NCBI RefSeq assembly: GCF_000346465.2
Contig: NC_034010.1
Location: 29,428,787-29,492,786, forward strand
Reading direction: 5' to 3'
From: Prunus persica
Lineage: Eukaryota > Streptophyta > Magnoliopsida > Rosales > Rosaceae
Length of the DNA: 64,000 bases
Shown: positions 1 through 12,682 of the stretch, one piece after another
Layout: each line of letters starts with the position of its first letter
Position numbering within the stretch: the first letter of the stretch is position 1
The notes under the pieces: model-generated
Database searches by the model: none
Told to the model about the DNA's origin: nothing
Seen by the model: only the letters and a program-made list of their open reading frames with translations
Made by a program: the position numbers and the translations under genes

Positions 1-510
1 TACTTGGAACCTCTTTCTGAAACTCCAGAGAGACCAGATCCATCTCTGGGAGGAATTGCTTTGGTCCTCTGCTCTGCCGCAGGATCCCTATACTTCAAAT
101 CATCTGGATTCAGATACCTTTTAACAGAAGAAAATTTATGGTAAATTACTATATAACACAAAAATGCCTCCAAAAATAACATGGTTAAAACACAACCACA
201 AATTCCCTTTACAGCATTGAAAATATTTACACATGGATTCTTTCATACTTTTATGAGGTATAATAGACAAAATTATTCGTCTTCACAACTGCTCTGCATG
301 GATATCATAAATTCTAAATGTAAACCAAATTAAAGCTTACAATATTAAAACAAGTCACATCTTTTCACCGATAGAAACATGCAAAAAATATATATATATA
401 TTAACAGAAGATGAACAAATATGCAAATGCATGATAACCATATGAATCCGAGATATGCCAACTCTAATAACATTTTCCCAATTACGTAAGGAATGTGTGT
501 GTGTGTGTGT

Positions 511-568
<58 letters not shown>

Positions 569-3500
569 ACTACCTGTACTCATCCATGCCAACATGGGAA
601 TTAGAACTGGGGGAGGTCCTCCGCTTATTGCTGCTCAATACAGTGTCTGCATAAGCTTGCCTCGACTGAGATCTTCCCTTATTAACATCTGACTCAACTC
701 TATCACCACTTGATGACTTCTTTTCCAAGTCAGAGTACCGAGCTTTGATGCCTCTAGACTTAGTATCACTACAATCATCACGATCATCCGGGGATCTTTT
801 CTTTCCCCTGCTACTATCTCTGTATCTCGTGCTGCGATCATCAAGATGTGACCCATCGTAGTCCCGGTCATAATCACGGTCGCGATCTCGATCACCATCT
901 CTGTCACGTTCACGACCACGATCACGATCACGGTCATGATTGCGATCTCGCTCGCGGTCCCCATCCCGCTCACGATCCCAATCCCAATCACGATCGTAAT
1001 CACGGTCACGGTCACGACCATGATCCCACCCATGTTCACGTTCACGATCATGGTAGCGGTCACGATCGCGGGCATGATATGAGTCACGGTCCCTATTGCG
1101 ATCGCGATCACGATCATGCTCTCCTTTGCGCTCACCATCCTGAAGCTTGGATCTCTTCAGTTGCGTTTCTGTCGTATCTTTTTCTTCCCTTAAATGCTTA
1201 TCATCAGACTTGCTGCTAGGTTGATCTTTTGTAGGGCGTTCATCTCTTTGCTTGTCATCTCGGTGCTTATTGTCCCTATCCATATCTTCCCGATATTTTT
1301 CTCTGTATCTCTCATCCTTCCGCTTCTCATCTTTCTGCCTGCCATCCCTGCCAAAATCATCCCTAGAAGATAATCGACCATCATTGATGTCTTCAACATC
1401 ATCTAGATGCTTATCCCCATCACCAAATTCATCTCTCCTTTTCCTCATCCGTCTCTCCATATGGTTCTCTGACTCGGGACTTTCCAACTCATTTCGTGCA
1501 TTTAATTCTGCAACACCACAAAGATTAAGACATAAAATTGTGTTCCAAAATAAAGTTGAATTCACAAAATCTAATTCTAATAACAGATTCATGTACAGAT
1601 TGTCAACCCATAAATATTAAAATGTAGGATAATGTGGAAAAAGGTATAACATGGAACCCTCTCTTCCTAAACAATATGATCTGACCTCTTTACCTCTTCA
1701 TTTAACAGCAGTAATTTTAACCAGAAATTAACACCACTAATTGGTGGCTTCATGAAAATAGTTCCATTTCCAAACAAATACTAAATGTTCACTAAAAATG
1801 AATCAGTTAAGGGCAAAAATTAATGTTAACATGACTGACTGGATAAACCCTTGCACACATATAACAGTCTCTCAACTTCATTAAGTTCCTAAACCCATTC
1901 AAGTCATCAAAATTAGGGTTTATCGCCCGAAATTTTGAAAGGAAAAAGGGGTTATAAATCAATGAATAGACAGGCAATGCAGTGAAGAGTTGGAATCCAC
2001 GTCTTCAGAGTAAAAGAGGAAAACCTAGTCACAACATCTCAAAACAAATAACACAAAAGAGGGGGAAAAGAGAAGTTAAGAAACTAAATTGATACACCTT
2101 GTTAAGGAAAGATATTGAAATTACAGATAAAGGAAATATGATACCTCAGATAGACAAGTAATACAACTATAACTCATAAACATCTGAATTAAAGAAACAG
2201 AAACCAGACTCAAATCAATTTTTTCCATCTTCATGAGAGCAGGGCAACCATTTAAATAATCAACAAGAAACCAATAGTATGTTTCCTTAATTTTCACTCC
2301 AAAGTCATTGGAAATTAAGGAAAACAGCTAAACCTCCAAATCGCTCAAGAGTATGTTTCAATCCCACCTCAACTCCAAGAATGTTGAAAAGTAATAGCAG
2401 ATAGGTTAGTTTTACAGACTCAATTCGGACGCCCACTGCACTATCCCATGCAACCATCCATATCTTAGAAATGAGAGTTAACGAATCAAATACATTTATT
2501 TTCCGAATCTAGAGTTGAAACAGCAACGTCAAGTAGACCAATGAGTATTTGCCAAGTCATATGTTAGATAACCAAACTCAACCTCAAGCAACGTGGGTCA
2601 ATCCAACATGGCACCTCATTGTTAGTTTCTGAAGAAATAAATATTAATTGAATTGTCTCCACTGTACATTTGGCAAGTACAAAAATAAATCTGAGCACAA
2701 CGGTCAAGGACAAATTTCCACAGAAAGCCTATTGTATTTAAGTGACTAATAACTTAAAATGACCAGGAATGTGATTGTCAATATAAAAGACCAAACTAGG
2801 TCCCACAACAAAGCTGAATTGCAGCATCCACTAGATATGAAATATTACGAGCAGCCCTAGTAGCAAGCACTTTCAGATCATCCACTCAAATGTCAATAAA
2901 CGCCTTTATACAGAAATTTTCACACATTAAGGATTGTGATAGGTTTTAAAGGTGCATGTGTGATTGTGTTTAAGGAGAACATATTCAGAATTAAACTTTC
3001 CGCTTCTAGTCACTCATATTTATGATCTACAATGTATCAAAAATCTAATCTTAACAGGATCTTCCCCTTCAAAAATCTGACTTCAATCAAACTGATCTTT
3101 TTTTGGTTCAAATTGTGCTCGAAACTCTTTCTAATCCAATATGGCACACTCCAAATTTTTATTCCTCTCATCTAATCCTTAACCCTGTTGAAGAATTCAA
3201 CATCCAATGAATTTTTTTTGCAATCTCCTAAATGATGTTCTTAATTTTCTTTGCTTTTTGAAAGGAATTCCTTATCCTATCTTATATCAAATTTAAGTTC
3301 CAAACAAATAGGAACTATAGCCAAAACCCCCAAACCTAAGACACCTTATCACTTGAACGAACCTACCCCCAAGCTATCACATTTCGCACATTCCACATTA
3401 CATGAGTTTGAAATTTTTTTTTTTTTTTAAGTAGTATATCAAACGGTCCTTGATAGTGAATTCTGAAATCTGAATTGGACGATATGAAGGTTACTCAGAT

Positions 3501-4483
3501 ACATAGTATCCCATTACTAAACTATACCATGGTTAGTATTTCAATGCAATTATAGTTCAAATAAAGCATTACAATCAAATAAAGATGGATTAAAACATAA
3601 TGGTGTATTTATACTATCATCCATCGCAAAATTACAAAAAACTACGATGAACTAAACTGAATGCAAAGTCAGCATCTTAGAAACTAGCAACATTCTCTTA
3701 TGCATAAACGTGAGAGGGGAGGGGAACAAAACCGTACGCATATATCCATATACAGTTAACTACTCATGATAAGTAACATATTGCTAGCAAAAATTCTATA
3801 AAGTCGTACAAAATACACAATAACTAACAAACCCATTCAGTTACCTTACCAGTTTTTTCATTGACCTGCTTTGCGGGAACTCGTTGTTCATCGCCACTGA
3901 CCAATCTCTCAGTTCTCCCCTCTTTACCTTTCTTTTCCTTCTCCCTCTCCCTCTCCCTCTCCTTCTCTGCTCCACCACCTTCCTTACCCTCCTTTCGAAT
4001 CGAGTCCTTATCCCTATCCCTATCTCTATCCCTATGCTTCCCTTCACCCTTTCCACTACTACTAGTACTCTTCTTCACCTCACCGCCCTCTGCGTACAAT
4101 TCCACACTCTCATCTCTTTTCTTACTCTTGGACTCCCCCGATGCCTTCGATGACTTCTTCGACCCCTCACCACTTCCTCTGTGATCATCCTCGCCGCCAT
4201 TCCATCTATCACTCCCTCCGTAATCAACCCTCTCCTTGCGCCGCTTAGACGATACTAAATCCTCAGAATACTCCCCATTACCGGAGCCACCATACGAGTC
4301 TTTCCCATCCTTCAAATCAAGCTTCCGCTTTTCAGTGGAGCCTGAATCCTTTGAAACCCTAACAACACCACTCTCTTCCTTGCTCTTCCGATCCTTTAAG
4401 CTCGAATCTTTCTCCGAATCCGAGTACTCCCTGGCATCCCTTGAGCTATGCTTACTTGATTTGTGCCTTGAACTCCTCGGCAT
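1..4483 (-). CDS. RD/RE-rich nuclear protein, plant ZC3H13-like (5' part, runs off window)
   Basis: I join three minus-strand exons: 4483-3850, 1507-574 and 117-1. Donors and acceptors fit and the frame stays open (the junctions read ..EKT-ELNARNELE.. and ..DEYR-YLNPDD..). The start ATG at 4483 gives MPRSSRHKSSKHSSRDARE. The first two exons encode about 522 residues, almost all charged: Ser/Lys/Glu-rich first, then a block of about 100 residues of alternating RD/DRD/ERD around positions 860-1130. No catalytic domain is visible. It resembles plant proteins annotated as zinc finger CCCH domain-containing protein 13-like. The animal ZC3H13 works with the m6A RNA-methylation complex, but function here is inference. 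RD/RE repeats suggest a nuclear RNA-processing role. Intron 1 is 2342 bp with no gene visible. The 3' end lies outside the window. Confidence 0.8.
494..572. repeat. (TG)n/(GA)n compound microsatellite
   Basis: A TG run (about 494-511) passes directly into a GA run (to about 562). On the minus strand this is a CT-rich tract beginning a few bases after the splice donor of exon 2 of the RD/RE-rich gene (exon end 574, intron starts GTAGTTCTCTCCC). Confidence 0.95.
1508..3849 (-). other. Long intron 1 of the RD/RE-rich gene
   Basis: This 2.3 kb AT-rich stretch lies between two well-supported exons. I see no open frame with recognisable protein, no transposon ends and no RNA gene in it. It holds a short poly-T run near 3417-3428. 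Confidence 0.7.
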
Positions 4484-4936
4484 CACTGCGAAACACTCAA
4501 AACCCTAACCTTGAATCCTCGAAAGGTACCAAAATCTCAAAAATTCAAAATTTTAAAATAAAACCCTGATATCTCTCCTAACAAAAAATTGAACTCTGAA
4601 ACTGAATAAGGAAACCCAGATTCAAATTGCTGAGATAGACTCGGTGCTCAGATTGGAGACTGAAACCCTAATTGTAAGGAAACGGAATACTCCAATGACC
4701 AAAATTGAAAACCCTAATTGTAAATAAAGTATACAATTTTCGAGGGTTGAACCAGCCGTAGAAAAATCTAACTGAAAGGGTAGAGTAGCCGGCGGCCGGA
4801 ACCGGAGATTACGGATCGCCGGGGAGTAGACGGTGAATGGGTGTGAGATTGGGATCGAAGATGGTGAAGATTACGTCTGAGAGAAAGAGAGACTTTTGGC
4901 GTCGGTTGGGGATAAATGTGGAAAATCATGTGATGT

Positions 4937-4937
<1 letters not shown>

Positions 4938-4976
<39 letters not shown>
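4938..4976. repeat. (GA)n microsatellite in leader/promoter of the RD/RE-rich gene
   Basis: About 19 uninterrupted GA units lie 460 bp upstream of the minus-strand ATG, so CT-rich on the sense strand. It probably sits in the 5' UTR or core promoter, a common place for CT/GA tracts in plants. Confidence 0.9.
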
Positions 4977-4979
<3 letters not shown>

Positions 4980-6880
4980 AAAGCGAGCAAAGACGCGAAG
5001 GCTTTCTGTTTTTTTTGTTTATCGGATTCGGAGAGTTAATGAGACTCAGAGACGACTTGGTGGACAGATTGTGTTATATCTGACAGGATTGCCCTTAGGA
5101 TTTCTAGTTTATTTCGATTCCCTTTAGGATTCGGCCGATTCTAATTTTTTTCTAATCCAACTTAAAAATAATAAATAGATGAATAAGTACTTATCTTTTC
5201 CTTCCAAGTAGAAAATGTATTGATAACAACTAAAAATAATAATATAATTAAAAATGATTAGTTGAGTGCAGACAAACATGAATTTAGTTAAATTGGTTAG
5301 AAAGAATGTGTTTTTCACTCATCCGAGTTCGAAAAATAAATTATCGCTTGTATAAAAAAAGAAGATAATTAATTGAATTTTTTATCTTCAAAATAAGTCC
5401 CCTTTAGGATCACAAGTAGGGTGTGTCATTTTGCTTTTCTAATTTTATTAAATTAAGATCAAACTATAATTCATAAATCGCATGAGTTTACAAACAAATT
5501 TATTGATGCAAAGGTAAAAATAAATATTTTAAAAAGGGGGGCAACTTAATAGGGAAAGAAAGAATGAAGGAAATATAAATGAAAATATATCTAACTTGGT
5601 CATGGGAATTTTGTGCTTGCCGGGAGAGCAGTAGGGATTTGTTTGTGGATTTTTTGAAGCCATATAAAGACAAGATGTACGGTGGAACAGTATAGTACTA
5701 GAAGAAGAAAAAAACTGAAACATTACAGTCCTTCCTTGGTCATGGAATTGCAACTATTTTGACTGCTTTCTTAACTCAACAACAATTATGAGTTTCAATA
5801 TCTTGAAAAGTTGTCAACCCATGAAAACGAGTCCTGAATGAATGTAGCATTAAGCGAATTAACTTTAGTAGCCAGCCGGCAAGTATGTCCTTGATTTCAG
5901 TGCAGCCAATAGAAAATCATGCTTATGATTGTATGAAAGTAAATGAGGTGTTCCGTACTAGGTTAAGCCGGAAGTTATTCGAGTTAATGTAATCTTTTAT
6001 GCTTCTTGAACAATTTCAATATCTTCTCCAATTAAGTTAGTAGCTAGCTACTCGATTAATTCTAATTAAAGAACTGCTAATGCATTTCTTTAGTGCTTGG
6101 ACATGAGAATGAGATCACCTCCAATATTGTCCAATTTAAAAAACTCACACACGGAAATGGAAGGAACCCTAATGTAAACGTTTATGTGAATTATGTTCCA
6201 TCAGGAGTTGAGGACTTTGTTTGACCCAAAAGGCCACGGAATTGATCTCTGTCCATAGTGAGTAAGGTGCAATGGCCACTAGTGATTAGGAGACAAACCC
6301 ATTTACTATTGGGCCAATATCAGGAGCAAGCATATATTATAAATTATAATATATAGTGGACCCATGAAAAGTAGACCCATCCTTTTGTTGTTGGGTCACA
6401 TTGATTTGATCCCAACTTTAGAATCTACGCAATTTCAAGGATTATATTACCGTTTGGTAATTTTAAAAAGATACTTTAAATCCTTTTCTTTTCTTTTTGT
6501 ACCAACGGCACTATAAATTCATTAATTTTTTTTTGGATTTAAACGATATTGAGGGATGCGTTGTCAAACACACATATTATCAAGGTGTTATGAGATTTCA
6601 AATCTTTAAGTCAATATTTTTTTTTACTGAACTAGATCCTGTTAGATAAATTCATTAATTATTTATTATTTTTCCTCATGAATTTTGTGTTCTCTAACTC
6701 AACTTCATTTATGGCATGTTTTTTTAGAAAAGATGGTATTTCATTAAATCGAAAGGAGCATTACATAGTAAGAACTAGCATGTTAATGGCAGCCTCGTTA
6801 AAACCTTTCAAGAGAAACAAAATCCCGAAATAAGAAAAAGTACCACTCATGCTATTGACTAAATAAAAGAGCCAAACAAC
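4980..6880. other. Intergenic, no gene seen
   Basis: AT-rich DNA between the RD/RE-rich gene and a TIR element. Open frames here are short and low-complexity. Positions 6720-6880 resemble an old degenerate dispersed repeat (motif GCCTCGTTAAAACC at about 6792) but have no clear ends. Confidence 0.6.
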
Positions 6881-6883
6881 TTA

Positions 6884-8045
6884 GAGCAACTCTAGCAAGA
6901 AGCCCAACCCCGAGGCTGGGGGGAGTCCAAGCCAAAAAGCTAGTTCCAGCGGGCCACTTTTGCCCGGGCTGGAAGTGGGACCCACGAAGACGGCCTAGCC
7001 CGAAGGTAGATCTCGCCCTAGTTAGTGCCCGAGGGGGGAGATGACATCAACGTGCGCTGACGTCAGCCCTGTGCTCCACCAACAGCTAGAAGATAGGTGT
7101 CGTCGTCTGGGAGCTTCGATCGACTGCTCTCCTCCAATCAAACGACTAGACTTTTTTTTATATTATAAAATTATGAAAAAAAAATTCAAATTTTTTTTAA
7201 AAAAAAAATACCAAAAAATTCTGGAATTTGTTTTCTATAAATACCTACAACCAGTGGAATCAAGTTACCTTATTTCCATTTTCAACATTTAAGTAAATGT
7301 CTTTGTCCTTTTACTTTTATTTATTTTTATATTACTCCATTTACTTATGTTTACAATGTAAATAAGGAAGTACCCCCCATTTGGATTCAAATAAAAATAT
7401 TATAAAATTTAATTCCCACCAAATCAAAATTTGAAAATTCGGTTTTAGTGCAAAATACGATTTATGCTAAAAATGATGGCTCATTAAGTCAATATATACT
7501 TCATAATAAAATCCCATAAAATCAAGTTTTCTTATTTGATGTGTAAGGAATAAAAGCCGCAAAAAATTATCTTGAGAAAATGATTATTAGGAAAAACCAT
7601 TTTTCATACTTAGTCAATATTGCACTTCCGCTAAAAAATTTCTAGATCCGCCAGTGTCTACCAATACTCTTCACTTTGAACACTAAATCCTCATGCATTT
7701 TCTTATACTTCTACTATTATTCACTTTTTACTCAACATTTTATTCACTTTTAAATTGTATTTTTATTTATCATCTCATCCGAAAATTTTATCTGATTGAG
7801 ATATAAATTTTATAATAAATATTGACACGTACGAACTCAAAAATCTTATCTGAAAATATTATCCAAATTAATTGTTTAGGTAAACAAATTTGTGAAAAAA
7901 ACAAAAAATAAATAGTATTTGCTCTTTGTCATGGCAACGAGTAGAAACACACATTGCTTTTTGCAAGGGCAGCCACTATTTACGTGAATAGTAGTTGCCC
8001 TAGTTCCTCCTTACTATGGGAAAGGGCAAATGGATGGAGTTGCTC
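6884..8045. mobile_element. 1.16 kb non-autonomous TIR element (MITE-like)
   Basis: The element begins GAGCAACTC and ends with its exact inverted complement GAGTTGCTC. The flanks are TTA on the left and TTG on the right, compatible with a decayed 3-bp TTA target duplication as used by PIF/Harbinger (Tourist) elements. The left end is GC-rich (6890-7130) and the middle is AT-rich with no transposase. Near the right end, 7967-7980 and 7987-8000 form an imperfect 14-bp hairpin around TACGTG. Superfamily is inference; the inverted ends are directly visible. Confidence 0.65.
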
Positions 8046-8425
8046 TTGTATGAAACAAACCAACTTATAACCCAACTACAAAATCCTTAAAACAACATCG
8101 CATCACTTTAACCCAAAGTAATCGCCTTTTAGCACAAATTAATGACTGCAATAATTAAAAGCAAACGAATGTCCAGCTTCGTGTTCGTTCACAAAAACAG
8201 AAAGGATCCAACACCGATTAAATTCAATCAAATCAGAACCGTCGCTTCATGATTGAAACACATTAACGGACGGCCGTGATCTAAGAAAGAGGAGGAAATA
8301 ATGATGACGGAGATATTTGGAGGGGCGGACGTAGACGTGCGACAAACCCATGGCAAAACGCTTCCGCCAGTCTCTTACACACGCAACTCTCCTCTTCCAC
8401 CCACGCCTGCGTTCCTCCTTAACCC

Positions 8426-8434
8426 TATATATAT
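8426..8434 (+). promoter_or_regulatory. Putative TATA box of PAP14
   Basis: TATATATAT lies about 90 bp upstream of a likely 5' UTR splice donor (GCCG|GTAAGT, intron 8519-8820). The leader intron ends at CAG 8818-8820, 26 bp before the chosen ATG. Confidence 0.5.
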
Positions 8435-8846
8435 TCACGTCTATGTACATACTCTTACTCTCTTCTTCTCCTTCTCTCTGTAACCGTTAACGGCCAACCT
8501 CCTTTTCACTATTTGCCGGTAAGTTCTGCAAATTTTGTTCCTTTTTTCATTTATTCCCCTGAGGTTTTCTAGCCAGAATGTTCAGCTGTCGAGAATGGTG
8601 GAAAAATTTTGAATTTCCGTTTCCAATTCAATACTTTTACTTAATCTGGTCAAACCAACATTTTTTATCTTTGGTTTTCTCTGTTTTTGCCTTGGTTGCT
8701 TGAGAAATTGTGTTGGAACATTTAGAATTTGATTAATTTAGTCTTACATTCCTTTCCATGCTTAGCTAATAAAGTTCAAGTGAGAAATTTCGGAAATTTA
8801 ATGCTATCTTCTATTGTCAGGTGGTGTTTTAAGCTCCCTCCGATCG

Positions 8847-11800
8847 ATGGCACTCTGTGGGGTTGGTTTGAGCCCAAGTTTTGAAAGTTTTGAAGTAGTT
8901 TGTGTTGGTGGAAATTTGTCGGCAAGACGCATCAGACCGAGCCTTATGCGTGCCATTGGGAAGTCATCTGATTGGAAGAGAAGACCATGTTTGGGAGTGC
9001 GTTGTTCATCACTGAAATTGGACGGCAATGCTCAGACTGACATATCTGTCCCCGTGGAGGAAGAATCAGGTCATGTCATCAAATTCAAGATGTCTGATTT
9101 CAAGGTTCTCGACCGTGTTAGTGTTGGCCTTGGCGGTCGGGTATGAAGAGACTAGATTATCTTTTGCATTTCTTAATGTTGTTGTTCTTGTGATGTCTTG
9201 AATTCGTGGCGGTCTAATTGATCTGAGCTTTTTTGTAGGCAGGCGAAGTAGTTTTTGAAGCTGTAGTGAAGGACACTGATAGGTAAGTTTACTTGTGTTT
9301 TGAGATACTCACATGTTACTGCGAGGTCAAGCTTGATTATTGGTCTGGTGTGATGAAATTGCAGTCCTTTGTATAATACACAAGTTGTACTTCGACGTCT
9401 TACTAGTGTTCGAGCTCAGCGTAGGGGTAAACGAGCAATAGAGGTCTGTGGACTGTGTTAAAATTTGTCTACTTTGTTATGTACCGTGTCATCTCATTCT
9501 AATTCTTTACTGTTGATTTCTTTAGGTCTTAAAAAAGTTAGCTCGGCGTAGGCTTATGTACCATTCGTATTCAATGCAAGTTCATGGTTACATCTCTTCA
9601 GCTATAAGTAGTGGTCGTTCCTCGTTCACTCTGGTCCACGGGGTAGGTCACTTTCTGTGTAACGTGAATTCCTTTATTGCCACTAATTTTAGTTTCTACT
9701 TGGCATACATGATACTCTCTGAAGAATTTGATCGTCTGATCTACTTCTATAATGGATAGATAGTTTTTTTCCTGCAAAATTACTTTCTTTGGTGGAGAGT
9801 CACATTGGGGACTGATTATCTTCCCACTGTTCCTGCATTTATCATCTGATCTTCCCTGATACCAGAGAACTGATAAACGTTTTCCTTTCTATTTGCAGTA
9901 TCACGGTAGTTTTTCTTTAAGACATTGGCTACAACAATCGGATTGGCTTCCAACCTTGGAGGCTACTCTTGCATTGGACAAGGAATCTGTTAGAAGGGTG
10001 GGAGATGACACAGTTGGAGGATCTGCAGTTTCTCGGCAACTGCGAATGATTAGAATACTAATGAGAGATCTCTTAATTGGAGTACGTATGATTCTTTTAG
10101 TACTAAGTGCATAGTATTTTCCATCGAGAAAATGATGGATTATGATGTTTCTAATGCTTATTCTACTCAGGTGAATTACTTGCACAGCCATGGACTTGCC
10201 CACACAGAGTTGAGGCTGGAGAATGTGCACATAAGCCCAGTGGATAGACATATTAAAGTGAGTACCAGATATTCCTGTCCAGGGTCAGATTTCAGGATAT
10301 CAATTATTCCTTACTTTTAGAGCACCTTGTCTGATACATACAGATTCCCTGGCACCATATAACTTTCAGGACTTGGATTTATGGCAATTGGGATATCCAT
10401 GTTTTGCAGATAATGACATGAGTTATGTCTAATGATCTTTTTTACCTTATCAGGTAGGAATATTAGGAAATGCTGCGGACTTTTATGATGATAGTCCGAA
10501 TTGTGGTACTGCAGACAATAACATGGATAGGCGACAAATGATGATTGCATTTGACATGAGGTATGGTTTGGAGATGAAAAAAGATTTTTTTAAAAAAAAG
10601 TTTTATGTAGATAATTCTGCAAATTCTGAATGTTTATTTTGTTTTATACATGTTTCCCAGATGTCTTGGATTCATGATGGCAAAAATGGTGCTGCGGGAA
10701 CTCATGGATCCCTTAATATTCACAAAGTTCAAATTATTTCTCACAAAGGTAAAATGTGAAGTTTTGCAAAATAGTTTTCAGCCTTTTGATCATATAATAC
10801 CAAAGCCCTATTATAAGTTTTAATATTCACAAAGTTCAAATTATTTCTCACAAAGGTAAAATGTGAAGTTTTGCAAAATAGTTTTCAGCCTTTTGATCAT
10901 ATAATACCAAAGCCCTATTATAAGTTTTCCTAAATGTAAAATATTATGTAAATACATGTCTAATTGTTAGACTCTGTTTCCGTGGTCAATAGGTGATTGA
11001 AATGAGTTTTAGCTTCCACGAGTGTGGCTTGAACTTCAGAATTTGTTTATTCTAACAACAATATTGATAATGTGCAAGTTCAGGGAAATGATCCTTCATG
11101 CTTGCGTGAATTTTTGTTGCAAATACTCCACAGAAACTCCTCATCTGGAAACGCCGGACTCCAAGTAAGTAATGCGCCTTCAGTGCAACTTACTGTGATT
11201 TCATGACCCTTCCCATTTTAATGAAGCTTTTTTGGTTTACTGTCTTTCTTGCAGATACTTGATAGGAATTGGGGTGCAGGGTGGAACCTTTTATCCTTAT
11301 TGCTAGCAACAGAACCTTCTAAAAGAGTAAGGTATATTATTGTTCATGTGTGAGGCAGGGATCTACTCTTTAAGTGATGTTAGAATTTAGAATTTTTATT
11401 TTTTATGGTGAGAACTTATTCTGTATAAAACGATCCTTTTTAAATGCTTTGCAGTTGCTTAGATGCTCTTACTCATCCATTTCTATGTGGACCTCGATGG
11501 CGGGTAGTCCCGTCCATTGATATCATCAGATGGGGTCTTGGCTCAACTGCATTGCGAATCTCAGAAGAATACATTTACGGCCAGCCTCAGGTATCCTCAA
11601 GGGTCCTGCATCTTGTATGTGGAAGTCTATGAATACACATACTTGGTGATTGGGAGATGCACTGACTTCTTCTATAATTTTATGTTTTAGCGAAGTAGGC
11701 TATCCCACTTCATCGAGTTAATGGAAATGCTGAATCCGAATTCAAGGCCAAAGGTAATGAATTGTGTATCCTTCATGTTTCTCTTGCATTCATTTAAACT

Positions 11801-12682
11801 AGTATATGATTCCATTTAAGATATTAGATACCCATTTATAAAATCACCAACTTCTAATATTGTTGTTTAAAAATATATCGTAGCATGTGCAATGTTTTTT
11901 TGTTTGGTCTTTAATGTGGTTTTAGCCAGTGCTCGACGACATTCTAAGTAATGTTTGTATGCTTGCAATGATTTGTAATAACTTGTTGAAGCTCTCTATT
12001 CTTTTCCTTGTATATTTTGAACATGCAGAATTGGCTGGAATTGCTGCCTGGAAAGTGGCGTCTGTTGTACTGTACTGGGAGGCACATTGGTTTAACCTTT
12101 CGGCAACCTCCTGAACAAGTCCTCATCGGTCACGTGCACCTAACTGTGTCAAGAGTTTCCAAGTTGAACACCAGCCTTTTGTTTGCCTCCGACATCGGCT
12201 TCACGGTCATGATTGGTCAGGACTGGCCCCATGACAAGGCTGGTGTAGATGGGAAACTTCAAGTAAACTCTTTATTTAGATTAATGGCTGGGAGACGGTT
12301 ATATCTTAAGGAAGAAGAAAAGAACACAGAAAAGCTCTCCAATCCATCAAACACCCGTGATGCTTTTGCTCAGAAATTGTCAGGTAGAAAGTGGAAGAAA
12401 GCACTGCCGTTTAAGGAGTCTCCATCGAGCCTTCCGGTGGCAAAGCTTGTTTCAAGTGGCATTGATGAAGTAACGATGAATCTGGGTGATCCATTGAGTA
12501 AAAGTATCAACAGTGCAACAAATGTAGTTCGAGAAGTCCGGACACAAGTCCCACCTGAAATGTTCGATTTGTCAAAGCTTGTGTGTGGAACATACGTGGA
12601 CACCAGGCTGCTGGTAATTCGAGGGGTAAATGGTTCGGCACTCTTATTCACAAGGTCTTGTTTTGATGAAAGCTGTAAATAA
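8847..12682 (+). CDS. PAP14: Plastid-lipid-associated protein 14 / fibrillin-11 (pseudokinase-PAP fusion)
   Basis: Exons: 8847-9140, 9239-9282, 9365-9443, 9526-9642, 9899-10081, 10171-10257, 10454-10560, 10661-10748, 11084-11164, 11255-11331, 11455-11590, 11691-11753, 12029-12682. They join in frame to about 669 aa, the length I recall for Arabidopsis ORG1 (At5g53450). The N-terminus is Ser/Arg-rich and acid-poor, as in a chloroplast transit peptide. Residues about 80-420 form a protein-kinase fold, but the HRD site reads AHTELRLENVHIS and no DFG is visible, so it is probably catalytically dead. The last exon carries the PAP/fibrillin domain (ELLPGKWRLLYCTGRHIGLT) of plastoglobule lipid-binding proteins. 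Known relatives act in plastids and respond to the Dof factor OBP3. A 5' UTR intron precedes the ATG. It is tail-to-tail with SF3A3. Confidence 0.9.
10713..10926 (+). repeat. Exact 107-bp tandem duplication across an exon/intron border
   Basis: Copy 1 (10713-10819) contains the last 36 bases of a PAP14 exon, its GTAAAATG donor and 71 bases of intron. Copy 2 (10820-10926) follows directly and looks identical, so a second copy of the exon end and donor lies inside the intron. Confidence 0.93.

Noticed and set aside
635..1219. Open frames on both strands across the RD/RE repeat (Met/Val/Ile-rich and His/Asp-rich)
   Set aside because: They are shadow frames of the alternating Arg-Asp coding repeat in the minus-strand exon 1507-574.
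3841..4508. Plus- and minus-strand frames over exon 1 of the RD/RE-rich gene
   Set aside because: Low-complexity shadows; only the frame starting at 4483 joins the next exon and matches the family.
5275..5360. A-box/B-box-like sequence (TTAGTTAAATTGG.., CCGAGTTCGAAA) as a tRNA-derived SINE
   Set aside because: No complete unit, tail or target duplication could be seen; similar doubtful hits near 22815-22860 and 29781-29850 were left out for the same reason.
7041..7292. 83-residue open frame inside the TIR element
   Set aside because: Becomes low-complexity Lys/Phe over an A/T tract and shows no transposase motif.
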